NCBI RefSeq assembly: GCF_001412215.1
Contig: NZ_LLWP01000009.1
Span: 496,001-560,000 of the forward strand
Source: Pedobacter sp. Hv1
GTDB taxonomy: Bacteria; Bacteroidota; Bacteroidia; Sphingobacteriales; Sphingobacteriaceae
Length of the DNA: 64,000 nt
Reading direction: 5' to 3'
Positions 60,376-64,000 of this stretch are shown here, piece after piece. Within the stretch, counting starts at the first letter, position 1. Every line of letters starts with the position of its first letter. The notes beneath the pieces are model-generated. The model made no database searches. It had not been told where the DNA came from and saw only the letters and a program-made list of their open reading frames with translations. Position numbers and translations under genes: made by a program.

Positions 60376-60858
60376 TTAAATAGGTTCTACTAAGAATAAT
60401 GGTTGATCGTACTCTACTGGAGAAGCATTGTCTACCAATACCTTTACGATACGGCCAGAAACTTCACTTTCGATTTCGTTAAATAGCTTCATCGCTTCGA
60501 TGATACAAACTACTTTACCAGTACCAATCTCATCGCCAACATTAACGAATGAAGGTTTATCTGGGCTTGATGAACGGTAGAAGGTACCGATCATTGGCGA
60601 TTTCACAGTGATATATTTTGATGTATCTTCAGCTTCTGGAGTGCTTGCTGCTTTCGTTTCTACAGTTGTTTGTACTGCTGCTACTGCTTGCGCTGCTACA
60701 GGCTGTGCTGCAACTGGGGCAGGTATAGCTGCATTTACATAAACAGGTGCTTGGTTAGTTTTAATTGTAATTTTGAAGTTCTCTTGCTCAATGGCTACTT
60801 CATTTACTCCTGACCGAGAAACAAATTTAATGAGTTCCTGAATTTGTTTGATATCCAT
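60376..60858 (-). CDS. accB: Biotin carboxyl carrier protein of acetyl-CoA carboxylase
   Basis: 160-residue BCCP: an N-terminal helical region, an Ala/Pro/Val-rich flexible linker, and the C-terminal biotinyl domain with the biotinylation motif EAMKLFN (K124). It carries carboxybiotin between AccC and the carboxyltransferase. A longer gap (152 bp) separates it from fabH, containing no clear promoter. Confidence 0.96.
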   Translation of the reverse strand: MDIKQIQELIKFVSRSGVNEVAIEQENFKITIKTNQAPVYVNAAIPAPVAAQPVAAQAVAAVQTTVETKAASTPEAEDTSKYITVKSPMIGTFYRSSSPDKPSFVNVGDEIGTGKVVCIIEAMKLFNEIESEVSGRIVKVLVDNASPVEYDQPLFLVEPI

Positions 60859-61010
60859 TCTTTTGTGGTTATGTTAAAAAAAATTGGTGGCTTATTGATT
60901 AACTAAGTTATAGTTTTTTTGTTTTATTTTTATACAGCTTGGGGAATAGTTAATGGGTAATCGGCAATAGTTTAAAAAACTATACTTTCTGACTCTTAAC
61001 TTCTAACTTT

Positions 61011-62000
61011 CTAATACGCCCATTTAAGATAAACAGAACCCCATGTAAAACCTCCACCAAAAGCAGCTAAAATAAGATTGTCGCCTTTTTTAAGTTTGCT
61101 TTCCCATTCCCATAAACAAAGTGGGATGGTACCATTGGTGGTATTTCCGTAACGTTCGATGTTGATCATTACCTTGTCAGAATCTAATCCCATTCTTGAA
61201 GCTGTTGCATCAATAATGCGTTTGTTGGCTTGGTGTGGTACCAACCAGGTTACATCATCAGAGGTTAAAGTGTTGCGTTCCATAATTTCTGCAGCAACAT
61301 CTGCCATATTGGTTACAGCAAATTTAAATACAGCTTGTCCTTCTTGGTGAACCACATGCTCGTTATTGGCAACGGTTTCTGCAGTAGCAGGACGAGCAGA
61401 ACCACCTGCTTTTTGGCCCAGGTAATTTCTTCCAGAACCATCGCTACGCAATATAGAATCTTGTACACCTAAACCTTCTTCATTTGGTTCAAGTAGTACG
61501 GCGCCGCAACCATCTCCAAAAATAATGCAGGTGGTACGGTCTTGATAGTTGATGATCGATGACATTTTATCGCCACCTACAACCAATACTTTTTTATGTT
61601 TACCCGACTCGATAAATTGAGCGCCGGTTGATAAGCCAAAGATAAAACCAGAACAAGCAGCCTGTAAATCATATCCCCAAGCATTTTTAGCGCCAATTTT
61701 ATCTGCTAAGATGTTTGCAGATGCAGGAAAAGGGAAATCTGGAGTAGTGGTACAGAAAATGATCAGTTCAATTTCTTCAGCGCCAATTCCTCTTTTTTTA
61801 AGTAAACCATTTACAGCTTCAACAGCCATATCTGAAGTGCCTAAACCTTCTCCTTTTAATATTCTTCGCTCCTTTATGCCAGTTCTGGAAGTAATCCAAT
61901 CGTCAGACGTTTCAACGATGGTTTCCAGCTCTTTATTGGTTAATATATAGTCTGGGACGTAACCATGAACTGCAGTGATGGCAGCGTGAATTTTATTCAT
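61011..62000 (-). CDS. fabH: 3-oxoacyl-ACP synthase III
   Basis: 329-residue KAS III, condensing acetyl-CoA (or branched starter units) with malonyl-ACP to begin fatty-acid synthesis. The Cys-His-Asn triad is intact: C116 in QAACSGFIFGL, His in VPHQANKRI and Asn in YGNTTNGTIPL. It begins 15 bp after plsX in the plsX-fabH order seen in many bacteria. Confidence 0.97.
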   Translation of the reverse strand: MNKIHAAITAVHGYVPDYILTNKELETIVETSDDWITSRTGIKERRILKGEGLGTSDMAVEAVNGLLKKRGIGAEEIELIIFCTTTPDFPFPASANILADKIGAKNAWGYDLQAACSGFIFGLSTGAQFIESGKHKKVLVVGGDKMSSIINYQDRTTCIIFGDGCGAVLLEPNEEGLGVQDSILRSDGSGRNYLGQKAGGSARPATAETVANNEHVVHQEGQAVFKFAVTNMADVAAEIMERNTLTSDDVTWLVPHQANKRIIDATASRMGLDSDKVMINIERYGNTTNGTIPLCLWEWESKLKKGDNLILAAFGGGFTWGSVYLKWAY

Positions 62001-62015
62001 TTTGTTTGATTTAAA

Positions 62016-62954
62016 TTATTGGAATGCGGCTTGTATTTTTCCAACCAATCCAGTGTTGATCATATCTCTAGATTGGAAGATCATATTTTTTATTGCTTCA
62101 GGGCTTGAAATTCCATGTCCGATCAGAACAGGGGCATTCACGCCTAGCACTGGGCTTCCGCCATAGTTTTCGTAGTTAAAACGATCAAAAAATTCATCTT
62201 TTAATCCTTTTTTAATGGTCAGCACATAAAATGATTCGGCTAATTTAAGCATTACATTTCCAGTGAAACCATCGCAAACTATTACATCGGCTTTGTCGTT
62301 AAATAAATCTCGGCCTTCTACGTTTCCTACAAAGTTAAACAGTTCTGTTTCCTTCATCAACGGGAAAGTAGCCAAAGAAAGCATATTGCCTTTTTCGTCT
62401 TCTTCGCCAATGTTCATCAAGGCTACTTTAGGGTTGTTGATCTGCATTACATTTTCTGCATACAGACTGCCCAATACACCAAACTGCAATAAAGTATCAG
62501 GTTTACAATCGGCGTTGGCACCTACATCCAGCATCAAGCCTATTCCACCCTTAAGTTTGGGTACAATGGTTGATAAACAAGGACGGATAATACCAGGGAT
62601 AGTTTTTACGCTAAAAACAGCGCCAACTAGCATTGCACCAGAATTTCCCGCACTTGCGAACGAGTCAATTTTGCCTTCTTTTAACAATTGGAAACCTACA
62701 GCAATACTAGAATTTGGCTTTTGAAGAATAGCCTTTGTGGGATGTTCGCCCATACCAATTACTTCTTCGGTATGTACGTATTCAAAGTGATCGGGGTTGA
62801 ATCCGTTCTCTGAAAGTAGAGGTTTAATCTGCTGGGTATCTCCGATAAGCACTAAATGCTGATCGGGAGTAAGGGATTGATGAGCTGCTATTGCCCCCAA
62901 AACAATTGCTTTGGGAGCATAGTCTCCGCCCATAATATCGAGACCTATTTTCAT
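62016..62954 (-). CDS. plsX: Phosphate acyltransferase PlsX
   Basis: 312-residue enzyme converting acyl-ACP to acyl-phosphate for phospholipid synthesis. Conserved N-terminal MKIGLDIMGGDYAPK, VIGMGEHPTKAI, and CDGFTGNVMLKLAES. Full length. Lies between rpmF and fabH in the classical yceD-rpmF-plsX-fabH order. Confidence 0.96.
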   Translation of the reverse strand: MKIGLDIMGGDYAPKAIVLGAIAAHQSLTPDQHLVLIGDTQQIKPLLSENGFNPDHFEYVHTEEVIGMGEHPTKAILQKPNSSIAVGFQLLKEGKIDSFASAGNSGAMLVGAVFSVKTIPGIIRPCLSTIVPKLKGGIGLMLDVGANADCKPDTLLQFGVLGSLYAENVMQINNPKVALMNIGEEDEKGNMLSLATFPLMKETELFNFVGNVEGRDLFNDKADVIVCDGFTGNVMLKLAESFYVLTIKKGLKDEFFDRFNYENYGGSPVLGVNAPVLIGHGISSPEAIKNMIFQSRDMINTGLVGKIQAAFQ

Positions 62955-63051
62955 AGTAAAAATCTTTTGTGTGTAAGCTTAATTGCTTTTTAATTCCATT
63001 AATCTAAGTTATACTTAAACTAACAGAAAACACAAAAATTTTCTTAGAAAA

Positions 63052-63243
63052 CTAACCTATTGAAGTGTTTTCTATAACTAATTTACCGTTGTAGTACAAG
63101 TTACCATCAACATTGTATGCATGGTGAGGAACGTGTATAGCACCAGTAGTTTGGCATGTTGCCAAAGAAGGAGCTACAGCTTTATAATGAGTTCTTCTTT
63201 TGTCTCTTCTTTGTTTCGAAACCTTGCGTTTAGGATGTGCCAT
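63052..63243 (-). CDS. rpmF: 50S ribosomal protein L32
   Basis: 63-residue L32: basic N-terminus MAHPKRKVSKQRRDKRRTHY and the conserved APSLATCQTTGAIHVPHHAY region. It has a single Cys, so it is a zinc-less (C-minus) form. It starts 18 bp after yceD; the plsX start is 97 bp downstream. Confidence 0.96.
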   Translation of the reverse strand: MAHPKRKVSKQRRDKRRTHYKAVAPSLATCQTTGAIHVPHHAYNVDGNLYYNGKLVIENTSIG

Positions 63244-63261
63244 TGCTGCTTTGTTTAATTA

Positions 63262-63795
63262 TTATTTTAATTTTTTTAATGCGGCCCAACGAGGGTCGTC
63301 ATTTTGTTCTTCTTCTTTTTCTGGAGTTCCACTGGCCAATTTTTCCAAAGTAGCGATCATTTCTGGGTCGCATTGTTGGCCTTGTCCTGCTTGCTCACAG
63401 TTGTTAATATAGGGTACTGCAACATTGATAAACTCGTAGATCATCTCCGAAATATCTATTGCACTTTCCTTTTTATTTAAAACAATGATCTCAAGATCAT
63501 CACTTTCTAAATCATCTTCTGCAAATTTTACAATTTGCCTTTCGTTAATTTCAATCGACTGGGCAAACTCGGCTAAACATTTATCGCAATTCAATTGTAT
63601 CGTGCCCAAAATATGGAGATGCAAAATCAACATTGTTTCCTGTTTATCCAGTTCAACTTCAGCTTTAAGCGCTCCATCTTTAACCAAAGAGTACTCAAAT
63701 GCATCAAAAAAGCTTTTATCAATTTCAAACTCGAATTGATGTTTGCCCAATTTTAAGCCGGTAAACGGGATTGAAAATTGTTTTAATGCCTTCAA
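63262..63795 (-). CDS. DUF177 protein (YceD-like)
   Basis: 177-residue DUF177/YceD-family protein with a CDKC motif (LNCDKCLAEF) and a later pair of cysteines, as usual for the family. In plants and Gram-negative bacteria DUF177 proteins are linked to 23S rRNA maturation. It is the first gene of the operon leading through rpmF, plsX and fabH to accB-accC. Confidence 0.92.
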   Translation of the reverse strand: MKALKQFSIPFTGLKLGKHQFEFEIDKSFFDAFEYSLVKDGALKAEVELDKQETMLILHLHILGTIQLNCDKCLAEFAQSIEINERQIVKFAEDDLESDDLEIIVLNKKESAIDISEMIYEFINVAVPYINNCEQAGQGQQCDPEMIATLEKLASGTPEKEEEQNDDPRWAALKKLK

Positions 63796-63816
63796 TTGTA
63801 ACTAAATTTTAGCCTG

Positions 63817-63824
63817 CAAAGGTA
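63817..63824 (-). promoter_or_regulatory. -7 promoter element of the yceD operon
   Basis: TACCTTTG on the minus strand, exact TAnnTTTG, 21 nt before the yceD ATG. The remaining bases to 64000 show no open frame or other feature. Confidence 0.6.
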
Positions 63825-64000
63825 GGAAATATTTTTATTAAATGAAATATTTTCACAAAATTGAATCAAGCTTATTAAACTCATAATGATATGGATGAAG
63901 AAGAATAATTACTTTTCACCTCAATATTCCTATATTTTATGCCCTGTAGTTTAACAATTAACTAATTTCGACAGCTTAGCAATTGGAATTTAACCACATA

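Noticed and set aside
1..64000. tRNA or rRNA genes
   Set aside because: No cloverleaf with acceptor/anticodon spacing and no rRNA core sequence was recognised by eye; a tRNAscan-type search could still find one.
63850..64000. Possible gene start near the right edge
   Set aside because: Only AT-rich sequence with frequent stops in all frames is visible.

Overview
The window looks like a chromosomal segment of a Bacteroidota bacterium, most probably a Pedobacter-like member of the Sphingobacteriaceae. Evidence for this: low-GC DNA; promoters with the Bacteroidota -7 element TAnnTTTG instead of a TATAAT box; a 2390-residue SprA-type gliding/type IX secretion translocon protein; OMP_b-brl_3-type outer-membrane proteins with carboxypeptidase-regulatory N-termini; DUF4292, DUF3995 and GG-leader peptide families; and a fused E1 alpha/beta 2-oxoacid dehydrogenase. 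Most of the window is ordinary housekeeping and envelope DNA with a few small accessory patches. I saw no tRNA, rRNA, CRISPR array, transposase or phage genes.

Layout. 1-4.9 kb: a LytS/LytTR two-component pair (kinase cut by the window edge), an M20 amidohydrolase, a small lipoprotein and prfB with an intact programmed +1 frameshift. 4.9-9.1 kb: two tandem Cys-rich double-glycine peptides, an esterase, rlmN, a DUF3995 membrane protein and rluF. 9.1-14.6 kb: a repeat-rich gap, DinB, a WYL regulator, and a hybrid kinase convergent with an NtrC-type regulator. 14.6-17.3 kb: a PepSY-like protein, an aminofutalosine deaminase-like hydrolase and a nitronate monooxygenase. 17.5-27.2 kb: an envelope cluster (acylphosphatase, Wzx-like flippase, dut, TPR, DUF4292, EnvC-like, two TatA-type proteins, gatA, MltD-like). 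27.2-30 kb: an accessory patch (XRE regulator, GG peptide, TlpA-like thioredoxin, YezG-like immunity protein) carrying a 42-bp direct repeat. 30.2-41.3 kb: maeB-ruvA-sprA, then gcvH-vanZ. 41.5-50.3 kb: two giant outer-membrane beta-barrel proteins, feoA-feoB and a SprT-like protease. 50.2-52 kb: a lipoprotein and two more GG peptides. 52-57.9 kb: E1 alpha/beta, a LutB-like iron-sulfur protein, an M28 peptidase and rpiB. 57.9-63.8 kb: tatC and the conserved yceD-rpmF-plsX-fabH-accB-accC operon.

The most interesting material is (i) five Cys-rich peptides with LSxxExxxVxGG-type leaders in three unlinked loci, none next to a visible C39 transporter or modification enzyme, with nearly identical leaders joined to unrelated cores in one pair and a TlpA-like thioredoxin beside another; (ii) a 42-bp direct repeat flanking the peptide/TlpA cassette; (iii) a hairpin repeat family whose loop is constant and whose outer stem changes in a compensatory way; and (iv) six genes whose -7 promoter element lies only 3-6 nt before the start codon, suggesting leaderless mRNAs and explaining several misleading TTG starts. 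All assignments come from reading the sequence; no database search was run.
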